In this document: positions 11,001 through 24,500 of the stretch, in pieces
How positions within the stretch are numbered: position 1 is the first letter of the stretch
Layout: each line of letters opens with the position of its first letter
From: Trematomus loennbergii
Lineage: Eukaryota; Chordata; Actinopteri; Perciformes; Nototheniidae
Length of the DNA: 64,000 bases
Assembly (NCBI GenBank): GCA_012861695.1
Contig: JAAOOA010000127.1
Coordinates: 20,544,255 to 20,608,254, forward strand
Direction of reading: 5' to 3'
Program-made: the position numbers and the translations under genes
Notes under the pieces: model-generated
What the model saw: the letters and a program-made list of their open reading frames with translations, nothing else
Told to the model about the DNA's origin: nothing
The model's database searches: none

Positions 11001-14000
11001 CAGACTCTTAAAATCTTCTTCATTATCACATTTAGATTATCAACCGGTTACAGAATCACTTCCTAGTCTTTAAGACAACTCAGCATTTGTTATCTTTTTT
11101 AAAGAAAGCTTACTTTTCCTTTTCTTCCCTTACTCTGACAGTTTTTGCTTCTGCCTTAACCTCGCTGCGTTGTATACATATAACCTATATATCAAGTCAA
11201 CTGTAAGTATCCTACACACTACATATTTATCCTACATACATGTTTACATATACATACAAATACATCACTGTAGCCCCCCACCCCACCCTAAATTCAAAAG
11301 TTCAGTGAGAGAGGAACATGTTGTTACCTTGGGGGCTTTGTTTTGGCTGCTGTGAGAGGCTGATGATGGCTCCCATAACAAAGAGGATTCTGATAATCTG
11401 ACGAACAGATAGTCAGAGTACACGATAAAGACTCGGATAACAGAATTTCATTTTGAGCGTTTGCTGATCATGCATTTTGAAAATGACAATCTCATCAAAA
11501 TCCACCCACTCTGTCTGTGTCCCTCTGTCCTCAGTCTGTGCCAAGGCATCAGTGCCTGCAAATACAAGGTCACAGCACTTTAACGCCCCCTTGTGTTAAC
11601 ACAATAAAACAACACTTGTTGATAACATTTGCAGGTGCCACAGACTGCTGAAAGAGAAGTACATTCACCTTTATCTTCACATCTGTGAAGCAGAGTCCTG
11701 CTCCTCTCCAGCTCCAGCTGTTGTTTGCATGCGCCAAGCTCAGCCTTCAGCAGCAAGTCCGATTCCTTCAGATAAAATGCATATTGGTAAAAAGTGATTA
11801 TCTTGTCTTTCTGGCCCTCTATCTTAAGTCTTTTAATCTCTGTTGAGAGATTTACAGCTTGCATCTAAATGCACTGATAGAGATTAAAGCTATTTGTGGG
11901 GGATACCCATACATACATTTCTGGAGTTGCTCTTTTTGACTTCCTCTAGCTCCTCTTGCGTAGACTGCAGGGTCAAAGCCACCCTTTGCCATTTCTGTGC
12001 CCAGTGTGAGGCCACAGCCTTCAGCTCCTCGTTGCTCTGGAGTCTCCCTGCGTCTTGTTTTCGGTGCTCTACCTCTTGCAGTTGTAGCTTTTCCTCCCTC
12101 TCAAGGACCCCGGCCTCCAAATACATGCAGCGATCCTGCAGTTTCTGCTTTTCTAATTCCAAAACTCCACAGATTCCCTGCATAAATAGTTTGTGGGTTT
12201 GAGGACAGAGGGTACCCTACTTTTTAATAAGTTTATCTCCAGAATTGAAGGATTTGTTACTTGATTAACATCTCACCTGAGCAGGTGGCACGTTTCTTTC
12301 ATCGCTGTTATCTCTTCATGTCCACTTTCACTAACTTTACTCAGCAGTTCCTCTCTTTCTGTGGTCAGCTGAGCGCAGTCTGCCTCCAGATCTGTGATCC
12401 TTTTAGAGATGGTTAGCCTCTCCAAGGTTTCTTCCTGTAGCTGAGACTGTGATGTTTTCAGTTTCTGCTTAATCTTTTCAAGCTCCCCTGTCAGCTTTTC
12501 ATTTACCTGTTGTAAAGACACAACAGGGATCATTTTATAAAGAATTCAGTAAATGTGAAATAAAAAAAATGATGTTTAGTTGAAGCTTTCTACCTCTTTT
12601 AGCGACTTTAAATCTTCCTTCATTTGAACAGTTTCCTGATCGTGTTTATTGCTTTGGGATTCGCAACCCTCTGAACCTTGTTGGGTCCTCTCCTTAACAA
12701 CACACAACAGAAGAAAACAAATCGTGTTGTAATTCACACACATTATATTTTTATCTTAAATACCTTAGACACAGTTAAACATTTTATACCTGGATCAGGT
12801 GATCTTTGTCAAACAGAGCCCCTGTCAGTTTGTCCTTCAGCTCTTTTATATTTTCCTCCAGTTTTAGTATTTGAGTTGACAAGATGGCTTTTTCCTGAGA
12901 AGAATCAAAGACACATTTCAAGATGTAATTTTCTCCGATGATTGTGAAACAAAGGGCCCCTTGGCACAGACATGCAACACACACCACATGTCCTACATAA
13001 TAGCAAGGCCTACAGACTTTATAGTTCTCTTTGTGTTAATCATGCATTTCTTTGCGGTTATTTAATCAGCGGCAGACTTACCAGGCATGCTTGGCTGATC
13101 TTGTTGTTAGCCTCACTCAGCTCTTCTTGCAATGTAGAGAGATTCTGTCTCCTTTGATTTGTTTCCTCTATTTGATTCAACAGAGTCTGCTGTGTCTGGA
13201 AACGTAGAAACAAAATGCACAGAGCCTAAAGATGTGTACATTGAACAAAAACTAAATAGCAGCACAACAAACAACTACAGTGTGACTTTGTGTACAAATA
13301 TTTTTTATAGTATATTTTAAGATTTCCTATATATCATTTATACCTCTGTAGAAATCTGGAGTTTCTTAAGCGCCTGGTTGAGTTCATCTTCTTTTGTCTT
13401 TGCCCTCGCCTCAGCATCTCTTAGAGCATCTGTCAGCTTGCACAGCTCTAAGTCAACATTCTGCGTAACCTGAATTCAAATCCAAGTCAGAGATTGGCAA
13501 ACAAAACTATGGAAGAATGCATCATTTAGAAAACATATCTGTTTTTATAATACAAAAAGCTTACCTGTCTGTTAAAGTTGTCTTGACTCTTCGGTAATGT
13601 TCCGCTAAGCGAGTCAAGATTTCTCTCCGTTGGCTGATCATGGCTCCTTCTGTCCAAAGTTGATCTCAGATGCAACAACTCTTTCTCCAGCTGTAGCACC
13701 CTTATGAGTGAATTTCACAACAGTACTTTTAATCTTATCTAAAGTATTTTAACTTTTCCTTTCTATGTGTTTTGCTTCACTTACTTTTCTTGAAGCGCTC
13801 TGCGTTGGTGACTCTTTCCAAACTGTATTAATTCAGCTGCCTCTTTCTCCTGCTCCAAAGTGGCCAGTGTTTCTGACAGCTGCTGTGAAACACATCAGTG
13901 CAAAACAGGATGCTGTGTGCATATGAAACAAGATTAAACTTTTACCATAGTGTCCATTATGTTTTCGCTTACCTTATGTTTCATGTCAAGCAGTTGTGCA

Positions 14001-15094
14001 GCAGTTATGTTGTGGCTCAGCGGTGAATTTCTCATCCTCAGCCGGTCCAGCTGAGTGTCTAAACGCTTGTGAGCATCCTGCAGCCAATGGCTCCTTCTGC
14101 TTGTCTATAGCTGCTTTCACCTCGAGCAAACCTTAATCCAGATCCTGGAGATGGAGGAAAGGGCTGTGTCGCACATTCAGGTGCTAGGTGGGACAACGAC
14201 TGCCACTTCCTCAGACCTGGGTCACTCTGTCTGAAGCCACCAGTGCTCCCAGATGTGCTGGAATACATAACATATATCAACCAACCTTATTACTACGCAT
14301 CACTGACTTTAAAATTGCCAACAGCATTTCTGACACTGAACTAATTTCAGTATTTCCTCACCTGGAGCTGACATCCGACAGAAACCCAGTCCCAGAGACA
14401 GTTGCAGTACCACACCATGCTGAGCTCTAAGAAAGAAAAAAACATATTTCTTAAAACAACTCCTCTCTGATCAACCAACCTGCTATACCAGATACAAATA
14501 TTTGGGTCTTACTTGAGCTGTAAAACGAGATTTGGTGTCCCACATGTCGAGGTCACTGAGAGAAAATGGACTTGAGCTTCTGTACGACGGTCTGAACATT
14601 TTGGAGAGTCTTCCTCGATCCAAGTCATGTCTTCTCTTTGTACGGGTGAGGCTGCAGTCTTCCTCTCCCCACGTATGACAGGGTTAGATTTTCACACAAA
14701 GGTGGCAGCTTGAGGTGTGTGGCTATTCTTGGACCATGTGTCTAGATATTTCCATTGCTTGCGTGATGGTCAACAACTAGTTTTAACACTGCATGATTAT
14801 TACAGGGTTTTTGTGATTCACATAATTATTTTGTCTCATTTTACATTTGTTTAATCACATATTTTTCTATTTTAAAGGCAATTATGTCTGTATAAAAATG
14901 TGATTGACAAGAAAATAAACAATACATCTTTTGATCTAATACCTGGAGTCTGCACACAATTGCTTCCTCTTACAGTACCTTGCTGCAGAAACCCCCTCCT
15001 CTCCACTGACAATGCTCACTTGCTTTGCTTGTAAAGCATCACACAGCTTTGATTGCGAGCTTTTCAGTGTACAGTCTTTGAACTGAGTATCCAT
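8098..15094 (-). CDS. Large coiled-coil protein (CCDC/centrosomal type), about 20 exons
   Basis: I do not recognise the gene. Exons with good borders, by plus coordinates: 8098-8285, 9474-9608, 9691-9813, 10378-10473, 10558-10640, 10740-10812, 11328-11397, 11510-11555, 11669-11864, 11917-12177, 12277-12506, 12594-12692, 12790-12894, 13082-13195, 13344-13469, 13565-13700, 13785-13882, 13973-14257, 14362-14426, plus about 14513-14665 and 14943-15094. The N-terminal part is Ser-rich and probably disordered (SPFSLSDLDMWDTKSRF). The middle is a long heptad-rich coiled coil (for example EKIKQKLKTSQSQLQEETLE). The acidic C terminus ends CSPDEDEEEEGDK. The start is uncertain: ATG 15092-15094 or an internal ATG at 14597-14599, because the first splice phase does not resolve. 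Frame slips near 14090-14115, and the junction 12277/12177 is out of phase by one base. Confidence 0.6.
9150..9187. repeat. GT/GCGT-rich microsatellite
   Basis: An imperfect alternating purine-pyrimidine run (GTGTGTGTGCGTGCGTGCGT and similar) in the last intron of the coiled-coil gene. Confidence 0.85.
9900..10330. repeat. Dispersed repeat relics of percomorph type
   Basis: The stretch holds the alternating GCTAA / TTAGC words (for example TTAGCATGTTAGCATGC near 9990) that I associate with abundant dispersed repeats in perch-like fishes. Further right comes the phrase AGTTGTTGAGATATTTC, also repeat-like. A related phrase (AATATCTCAACAACTATT) occurs near 25170-25190 in inverted orientation. 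It lies in a coiled-coil gene intron and has no coding content. Confidence 0.45.
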
Positions 15095-16184
15095 GGTAAC
15101 TTGTGTACACAGGACGCAGTGAGATGGGTGTGTCATGTGCTAACACTTCTGGGATAGTCTGCATATGATCTCACTGCTGCTGAGTGGCTGTTTGTTGACA
15201 TGAGTCGTTAGGAACATCTCCCCAACACTGATAATAATGCACATAGCTAACCTCTGATTAATGATGTACGACAGTGAATGTGTAATGATTGATGATGGTT
15301 GCCTTAAGGGACACACACAAATAATTTCAGTAACTAATGCAAGTATATAAAAATTGCCTATTGAGTTATTTTCTATTCCCCCTTATTGCCGTATCTATAT
15401 GGTTTATAGTTAAATTACATGTGTTGTTATTAAATACAATATAGTAGTAGAGGATATAATTTTACCGCCAGGGATGATGAATGTCAGATAGTAACATGGC
15501 TTTACCAAGTATGCTGATACTCTCCAGCTCAGTGTGAAATATTGCATGCAACTAATTAAATAGTTGTTTCTTTGCATAGTCCAGGCAAATCATTATTCAG
15601 CTCTATGCTTAAAAAATATTGCACATCCCAATTAATAATGGTCATTAGCGCTACATGTGACTCAGACTTTCAAACAAAACAAAACAAAAACACAAGCTTA
15701 AAAGGGAAAATCAGCAGCATGTCAGATTGTGCGTAAACATTTCAGGGTTAAACTCTTATTTCGAAAAACGCCTTATACCGGAAGCAGGATGTTGTCATCC
15801 AGCAGCTAGCACCAGCAGCATCTTTTGACCATTCAATGAGCTAAGAGCTAACAGTTTAAAGGAGCTACACTTTTCCTTGCAGCACCTAACTTTACACTGT
15901 ATTCATTGGTTTTCTTGAAAAGAGTGTGTTTCGTATCGATTTCAAAAAGGTACAAAACTTAAACACGTGTTTAACCAAATACGGTGTTTGCGTCTTTAAA
16001 TGAACGCTAGAAAACAGGCCGAAGCTAACGCTAGTCACTTAGCATAACTTCGATAACCTCATGTAATCCGTGTTTGTGATGTCCTGCATTCAGAAAGTTA
16101 CTGAATAATTTAAAATCACGTTTGAAGTTATTACAAATATTATCCGACAACTAGCTAAATATTCTGTTCTTTATCCTTGTGCAG
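15095..16184. promoter_or_regulatory. Divergent intergenic region with the edc3 promoter and a candidate non-coding first exon
   Basis: This stretch separates the minus-strand coiled-coil gene from edc3. A candidate edc3 5' non-coding exon ends at 15949 with donor AAAAAG|GTAC, and the first coding exon opens at 16185 after the acceptor TTGTGCAG. No TATA box is obvious. The rest is AT-rich and I see no exon in it. Confidence 0.4.
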
Positions 16185-16186
16185 TC

Positions 16187-19119
16187 ATGGCAGCCGATTG
16201 GTTGGGTAGTTTGGTGTCAATTAACTGTGGTCCAACGCTGGGAGTGTATCAAGGAAAGGTGGTGTCTGTGGACCAGTCCAGCCAAACCATCTCCTTAAGA
16301 CAACCTTTCCACAATGGAGTCAAGTGCCCTGTTCCCGAGGTCACTTTCAGGTAAAGCTGTACTTTATTTAAATTCTTGGCTCTTCTTCCTCGGTTGCACC
16401 CAAAATACAACACATTAACAACAAAACAAAGGGAGATACGATACAATACGAGAAAGTAAAGTAAGCACCACAAATATAATCAGCCTTCACATACAGTATC
16501 ATATGTAGCCTTAAATAATTGCTGTTATTATTTTCTTTATAAAATTGATCATACTGGTAATCTAGGGTCGATGTAGTTTATCATGATTGATGTAGTCCTT
16601 TACATAACAGTTTATTTGAAGCATTGGTTTTAGGTAAAGATAATGTAAAGTGTCACATGAAGGTATGACTGGTGTGTCATCATTTTGTCTGTCTGGTATG
16701 TAGGTTAATCACACATTGGTCTTATGTACTGTATGTACCAATCGCAATTGGTATAAAACGCTGTTGCTCATTGGGTAGCAAGGTGAACAGCTCTGTTTTG
16801 AGTGAACTGGATCTTATTAAGATTGAAAGCATCTTTTGAAGCACTAAACCAGATGGCTAGACAGTTATCGAGGTGGAATGAAAATTACATTACTATTATA
16901 ATTGTAATCTCTTTTATAAAGTTAGTGGTCTTCCAATGACAAAAATGCCTGCCGCTGTTTCTTTCTGTCACTAAATATAAAATTGTCCCTTTTTTCTGCA
17001 GCGCCATTGACATAAAGGAGCTCAAGATTTTAGATATCACAATTGGCAATGCTAGAAACAGCTCTTCTGCATCTACAAAAGTAAGCAGTGCTCCAGTCGC
17101 AGTCCCAAAGGGCGACCCCAGGTCTGCGGCGAATCTCAACTCTCCTCAGCACTGCTCCAAAAGCCAAGGAGAACGTCACGTGGACATACCTGGCCAGCCA
17201 AAAGGATTTCGTCGAAGACACAACTCCTGTAAGTCCCTGAACTTAAACTTTTGAGCTTTCATTTGACGTTAAGAACACACACACCGTTGCAGTCCTATTG
17301 TTGATTGTTGCTCTGTTGAGATGATTATGTCATTTTCCCATCAGGGTCATCTAGCAGTAAAGGGGCAAACCAAGCAACACCGAAAAAGAATGGTGTGAAG
17401 AACGGCCAGATGAAGCCCAGAGACGACGAGTGTTTTGGGGAGGCCACCGACGACGGGCTGGATGCTGATTTTGATTTTGAAGGAAACTTGGCTCTTTTTG
17501 ACAAAGCAGCAGTTTTCTCAGAAATCGACATTTCGGAGCGCCGTAACGGTGCAAGATCACGTGGGACGCCTCTAGACCAAACGCCCACACGGTACCGCCA
17601 TGATGAAAACATCCTGGAGGCCAAACCTGTTGTGTACAGACAGATTACTGTGCCGCAGCCTGGGGCCAAAGAGTACTGCACTGGTAAGTTGTTTCTCATT
17701 GTAAAGAAATAAAGGTACTGAGGGCAAATATCTAAAGTAGACTGTTATATATATTTTTTTTACTTTCCATCAATACAGACTCTGGGCTTGTTGTACCCAG
17801 TATATCCTATGAACTACATCAGCGTCTGTTGTCAATCGCTGAGCGCCACGGTCTCTCACTGGAGCGAAGACTTGAGATGACCGGAGTGTGTGCGACTCAG
17901 ATGGCGCTCACGTTGCTGGGAGGACCCAACAGGTGAGGATGTACTGATGGTTTGTTAGCACAGATGAGAACAGCTTTAGGTAAAAAATTATAGTTAAGTC
18001 TTACTATTTTTGTTTCGCCTTCTGAGCTAGTATCCTGCAAAAAGAAATCTGCCAAGAATAACATATCAAGCCAGTATAGTGTTCAAGTTCCATAGAAATT
18101 AGTTGGTAACAGTTAGCATTTTATATTTTCAACGCCAAACATAAGTTTACTGCTATCCAGTGCTTGGAGAGGGCAAACTTCAGGAAATTCAACTTAGTCT
18201 CTTTTCCTTGTTTCCTCTAGATTCACTCCGAAGAACTTACACCAGCGTCCCACAGTGGCTCTGCTGTGTGGCCCTCATGTTCAGGGAGCCCAGGGCATCA
18301 GCTGTGGTCGTCACCTGGCCAATCATGAAGTGGAGGTCGTCATGTTTCTGCCCAATTTTGTCAAGATGCTCGACTGCGTCACCAGCGAGGTCACCCTCTT
18401 CAACAAGACCAGTGGCAAACAGGTGTCAAGTATCAAAGGTATGCATTTCTTTCTACTTTTGGTTAGATTTTTTCATCTCAGCTAAGCCTAACTGTGGGGA
18501 GATTTTTGGCTGTGTGCATATTGAATATATTCATAATGTCTATTTGTGCTCTTATAAGACTGTATGGTTAAGGATTTTTTTATTAACTACATTACAGTCT
18601 CGTGCTGTTAAGATGCATATATTTTTTTATCTTAACTATGAAGCATGGAGGGACAATTAAGTGAGATACAAGTCCTCATTGTTTGGGAAAGGAGAGGGAG
18701 ACCGACTTGGTAGAGATCTGCACTCTGACTACATTTTGCATTCCAAGTGGTCAGATATTCAAATTTTGCTCTTTGATTTTTCAGACCTCCCAGACACGCC
18801 GGTGGACTTAATCATAAACTGCCTTGACTGCCACGAGAACACATTCCTGATGGACCAGCCTTGGTACCGGGCGGCTGCAGACTGGGCGAACCAGAACCGA
18901 GCGCCCGTGCTCAGCTTAGACCCTCCTGGTAGTGGACAGGGTCAGGCGGTGGAGGCCAAGTGGTCCCTCTCTCTCTGTCTCCCCCTCTCCCTTGCCGAGG
19001 GGGCCGGCAGAGTTTACCTGTGTGACATAGGTATTCCTCGACAGGTGTTCAAGGAAGTGGGAATCAAGTACATTTGTCCCTTTGGCTGCAAATTCGTCAT
19101 CCCTTTGCACTCTGCGTAA
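16187..19119 (+). CDS. edc3: Enhancer of mRNA-decapping protein 3
   Basis: EDC3 is a P-body scaffold that binds DCP2/DCP1 and DDX6 and promotes mRNA decapping. Six coding exons: 16187-16350, 17002-17228, 17345-17683, 17779-17932, 18221-18438 and 18785-19119, giving 478 residues against 508 in human. The start MAADWLGSLVSINCGPTLG opens the LSm domain. The FDF motif (DFDFEGNLALFD, about residue 170) is the DDX6-binding peptide. The C-terminal YjeF-N domain, from about residue 250, includes ALLCGPHVQGAQGISCGRHL and the usual end KYICPFGCKFVIPLHSA. All six exons join in phase with no frame break, so this gene is a clean internal control for its disrupted neighbours. The first bases of the first coding exon are two UTR bases, then ATG. 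Confidence 0.97.
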
Positions 19120-21520
19120 TGGGACTAATAGTCAACATGAATCTTTCACCCTCCATGACCATTGGGTTTTGGCGCCTTATGTTCCAGAGTTCATCCATTA
19201 CGTTACTAACTCATCGACATGAGAAAGGGACCACTGTTTGGTCAATTAGTTCTACAAGGACTAAGTCCCTGTGGGTGGGATAGGAAAGAGCTTTATTGAA
19301 AAAGTAAATGTGTTGACCATCAGAGGCTTCAGCCATAATGTAGATACTATTGTTTTTACATGATACTTTTTAGACACATCTGAAGTGTCAAAATAATATT
19401 ACCTAATGTTCAAATGTTTCAGATTGACAATCTCTGACTTAAAAAGGAAATATTTCTGGATGTCACTGCAATCTAAACTCATTCTTGAGCTTATCTGGTG
19501 AATAAACACCATTCAAACATATATTTTGTTTAAATGTGATGATATTATATCACCACAGAAAACCAACATAGATTGGTGTCACCATTGCTAATGGCCTTAC
19601 AGCCTGCCATACTCTGCAGAACTTTATTACTCTTACTTCCCATTTAAGCAAATGTGGAAAATTGTCATTTATGGGAGTAGTTTTCTACTTTCTTAACCAG
19701 TGTTGAATGGAGCAGCTGAGAGAGAATCCAGATATCAGCAGTTTTGTTTGTTAAAGCTAAAGAAGGCCTTCATATGGGCTCTGATAAGATGTCATTTAAA
19801 ACCTCTTATAGGCAAAAAGATTTGCTTACAGAAATGTGTTACTGAAGTCATGATGTTCCACTAGCTTCTGTGCAATCTCTCCTCTCAGTCAAGCCAATGT
19901 GTCATCCACTATAGTAGTTATGAGAAATATCAACCTTAAATTGAACAGGGATTAGTTTTTTAGCATAAAATAAGTACAAGCTGGGAACCTTTGTCATTGT
20001 GTCTTGGTTTTCATTCCTATCCGTTCGCTTTGGTTCTCTATTGTATGTTAAAGGGCCACAGCAGAGTGTTTACACGTTTTAGTTCCTTAACTACCAATCA
20101 TTTATGTAATCTGATCTTTTTTAAATGCAGAACACAGATTACAGATTTTTGGGAATTCATCAGAGCGATCATAAAGTCTGTGGTAGTTAAATTGTTTTGT
20201 CGTAATGTAGTTGATTTAAAAAAAGTCTCCATGCATTCTAGACATAGTCTGTTATGGACTAAAATGTCAAGAATGTCCAAGTGGATTTTCATGTTTTATG
20301 AAAACAAATGAAAGCCAATGGATGCCTGGTAGACAAAATGGTCTTAAGTTTCGACCTCCAGGCAGGTGAGAATGTCGACAGGTTTTTTCGGTTGACAACA
20401 AGTTGTGTTTTCTTAAGTAAAAAGGCTCTTTATATTTCAGATATGAATGCATTTCCAGGTGAATCATCTGTGATGAGAAATGTAACTAATGTATCTTTTT
20501 TTAAATTCCCTCTCCTGGTATTGTGAAGTATGCCTGTTGTGTGTACTCCACCATTAGTGGTATTTACAATGAGAGCTGCTTGTTTTGTGCTGCTTTACGA
20601 GGCCTTGACAGGGGGTTGTAGGCATTTCTACTGCCAAAAAATGTGACAATGAAAGTCAAACCCTTTGCTTGTTCTTTTACAAAATCACATTCTTTTTAAA
20701 TGTGTCCAGAGACAAAGACCGTTGTATTAGGTACTGGACATGGACATTGTATACAACATGTCCCTAAATTGTGTATAATTGCGGTCAGTTTAGTCTATAC
20801 AAAGCTGCACTGAAGCAGTTACAGAAATGATAAAGGAAGTCATCTGGGGAAAGGTTTACAGTGGTTTTGTATCCACAAAATAACATCTCAGGAGGATTAA
20901 AAATACTTCCATTATATTTTTGCTTTTTCTCTGTGCACATTATCCTGCACAGGGTTCATACACTGATTCTGTGAAAATGACTTCTTATGCACAAAGGGTT
21001 TGTCCTTTCTCCAACATTCCTCCGGCCTGATGTGTTATGTCACATCTGTTGAGACAAGTCTGGCTGGGAAGCATCAGCCAGCGTTACTGATTGTGAAGAG
21101 CTGGCCGCCAGGGGGCCATTAAACCACACTTGGTGTCTCTTCCTTATTCCTTTGTAATGGCAGCTTAATATACCTTTCCCCCGAAAATATGGGTATTTCT
21201 CTACGAAATGTGAACAGTCATAAACCATGTGGTGATCTGGCTTTGGCAGGAAAGCATTTTGAAAGTGTATTTGTTTAAATGCAGGCTCTGCTTCTTGATA
21301 TATGCATTACATTAGTTTACATGTTTCACATCTGCGCTGGGTGTTTACTACATGCAAGGTTAGTTTGCAGTTCAGGAATAAAATGCAGCCAGTGGGAGGT
21401 TTTGTCTAGACAGTACAAGAGTTTCCTTTTTGGTGCGAAGTTCAGTATCAAGGTTCAAGTGCAAAAGTACTGTGCAGTCCTCTTGTGTCATGTCTGCAGA
21501 TTGAAACAATAAACACTTTC
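19120..21520 (+). other. Long 3' UTR of edc3 with poly(A) signal
   Basis: About 2.4 kb of AT-rich, non-coding sequence follows the edc3 stop. The first canonical AATAAA that I judge convincing is at 21508-21513, preceded by no intron-like borders. Shorter alternative ends are possible. I see no exon of another gene here. Confidence 0.5.
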
Positions 21521-24500
21521 AACGTTGCTTTATATGTGAGTACATTTTGTCCACATTAATGATCTAACACCTTCACCAAATCGCCTGAAATGAATTTAAT
21601 GATACATTTTTAGCCGGACTAGTTTCTCACTAACGCGCATGTGCACTGCAAAAACAAGGTGGGGCAAAAAAAACTTGAATGTGTGTGACGGGTTAAAGGA
21701 GTGGGACAGGCTGAAGTACACTCAAATTAATCTGAAAGCAGTCGTTTAATGGCTGCAATATTTAACAAGTTGGGTTATCGCGTTTTCACCTCACTCATTT
21801 TGACTTTTTCCACAAAATCACCGTCGAGACTGCAGTGAGAAGTTCGTAGCAAAGTTGTTTTTTCTTCATATAAAGGGGCTTTTTCAGGTGATGTTGACAG
21901 GAGACGCACCAACTAAAGTCTCGGCTGGTTTTATCGAGATACTTTTGGACTGCTGAAGGTTTCGTGTCACCTGGGGCAGATTTCACTTCCTCATCGGGCT
22001 TTGGTTTGTTTTTTCGCCTCGATATCAACTGTCGGTATTTTTTTTGGGGTGAATGGGAATTTGTGTGCTGTCCCTCAGATGAAAAGGCTCTTCGGACAGT
22101 AAACAAGTCACCTGTTATTACCCGAAACGTCTCGGTTTTTGCCTGGAAAAAAAGGTAAGAGTTCTATTTTGAAATTGAGCCTTTGCTTGCAGATACAGTG
22201 AAGTTGTGGTTGAAGTAGGCTACATAATAACCCTTAAGTAAATGTTACTTCCTTGTATGTAATGAGTACAGGATAACTAAATGTGTGATATCCTGCCAAT
22301 GTGGGGTGCAGCAGTTGCATCACGCAGCTCTCAAATGTCTCTGTTCCAACATGGTAGATAATAGTATTGATAATAGGCAATGTATCCTGCTGACTCAAAA
22401 CTGTCACATAGCCTGCCATCTTTGAACGTTTCTTTGTGTCTTATATTGTAAAACATAATGCACAAGTAGAGGGTTAATAATGTCTTTCAGTTTGCTATTG
22501 CTTTTTGTCACTTATCTCTCATTCCAATTAAACAATTTACCAACCAGAACCAGCATTTGTGAGAGAGAGGAACTGAGGAGCCATTGGGTCTGTTTCAGGG
22601 TGATGCCCCTTTTGCAAGTTTCTGAAAAAGACTGAAGCTAGTCTGATGCTGCTGGCATTGTCTTATAATATGGCAGAAGATGGAGGGTGACACATCTGAA
22701 AGAAGCATGAAGCTTGTGAAACAGGCTCTTGAAACCACAGCAAAGCATACTCTGTGTTGCATGCACGGCTGCATCAGCAGAGCATGTTGAGCAAAGCTCT
22801 CAGCCAGGAAGTGTCCGTCTGCTGCTCAGGCATTCAAGCGTTGCCTTACATGGTGTTTTTGACGTGTAGACTAGTTTAAATCACCAATTACCCACACATG
22901 TCTGAACTTTGGATAGAAGTAAAATGCACAGTTTGTTGTAATGCCTGGGTGCCAAATTGAGGGGGGTTTCCCCTGCCACTCTGACGACAGTCTTGCTTTT
23001 CAATGTGACGTTTTGTATTTAATTATGATAAGCAAGGTGCTATTTTACATGTATACCCTGCCAATGGCTTTTATGCCTTATATCAGTCTCAGAGGCAATA
23101 CTGACAGTCATTAAAGTGACACAATGAAGGCTTGTGCAGCAGGGCCTGCCACTGGACTCGTACTTCCTGTCTTACTTCCTGCAGACAGTTGATACAGTGA
23201 GCTCCACAGTCCAGCTGCTGTCCTGGAGGCAGAGGTGATTTCCTCCTCTGAGCTTTCTGAAAAACATCTGCAGGCTCTCAGACTCGCATGGCTGAACGTT
23301 GGCAGGAACTCTTTCTGTTTCGGTATTGTCTCCTTCTCGGTGCACTTGGCCCTGCCACCCTGCTGCTGTAATGGTGATGATAACAGGGCAGCAGCATCAA
23401 AGCAGTCAAAAGAGCCTCCTGAGGCTGGAGGGTCAGGATCATACATGTATGAGGGGCAGATTACCCAGGACCCCCTGCTGCACACAGATGCAGGAGCACA
23501 CAGTCAATAACACAGACATACTGCTCATTTTAAAAGTATTGCTTCAAATCACACTTAAAGCACAGAGGTTTTATCAACAAAATACACCAAGAGTACTCCT
23601 TACATAATTAAATGGCCGCTGTGTCTGATATATTGCACACTATATTATTAGATTGTTCATATTGGTGTATCGATATGTAAGCAGTATTTTACTTTTGTAG
23701 CTGATCAAGTCGTTTTACATTTTGCATACTTTATATAATTGTTAGGTGTCCAGAGGATCCCATCCAGCCTCTGAATTAATCGTTAACAAGGCATTTGATT
23801 TGATTTGTTTATAGCTATGTTTCTATTCAATGGTAAATGTTAATTGGAATTGTAAATCTAGCTGTCAGAGAAATGCTGTGGAGTGAAAGGTAGAATATTT
23901 CCCTCTGAAAGGTATAGTGGAGCTTAAGTACCCTCAAATAGAAATATTAAAGTGAAGAACACGTCCCTCAAAAATCTACTTACAGTAATGGAGTAAATGT
24001 ACTTTGAAGAAACATTTCAAAGACCAGTGAATAATGTTGTTTTTCAGTGACAAATGTCCACATAGACGTCACTGTATCGCAGCAGTTTTTCTACACCTTA
24101 CATGATCAGCATTTTCACGTCTGCAGATAGTCGAGGGAGTGGCAGATTTAAACAAGACCAAAGAAGATATTTCTACATTCCTGTCCTGTCTTGCTTGGTG
24201 CAGTCAGGCTAACTCATCTGTAAAATTCAGACTGCGACTGGCTTGCAAAAGACAAGAGCCAAATGTTGATCAACCAGTTTGGTTTGAACAATTGGATCGT
24301 TATGGATGTCAAGAATATGCAAAATGGAACTATTTATCCACAGTAGCTTTCTATCTACAGGTATGGCACCTTTATTTTAGTTACTTGTTACATTTGGAGT
24401 GTTTTTGTGCTCTCTGGGCTTCTTTCTGACTCATTTCATGTTAAGTCTGCCACTGGGTTTGCTGGTTTCCTGTTGTTCTCAGTAGCTTACTGTATGTCAT

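Noticed and set aside
17325..17699. Minus-strand open frame of 124 codons
   Set aside because: Antisense shadow of the edc3 exon 17345-17683.
24127..24360. Exon-like open segment between CTGCAG and CAG|GTATGG upstream of csk
   Set aside because: The translation resembles no known protein and the csk start codon lies far downstream; kept only as a possible untranslated or chance exon.
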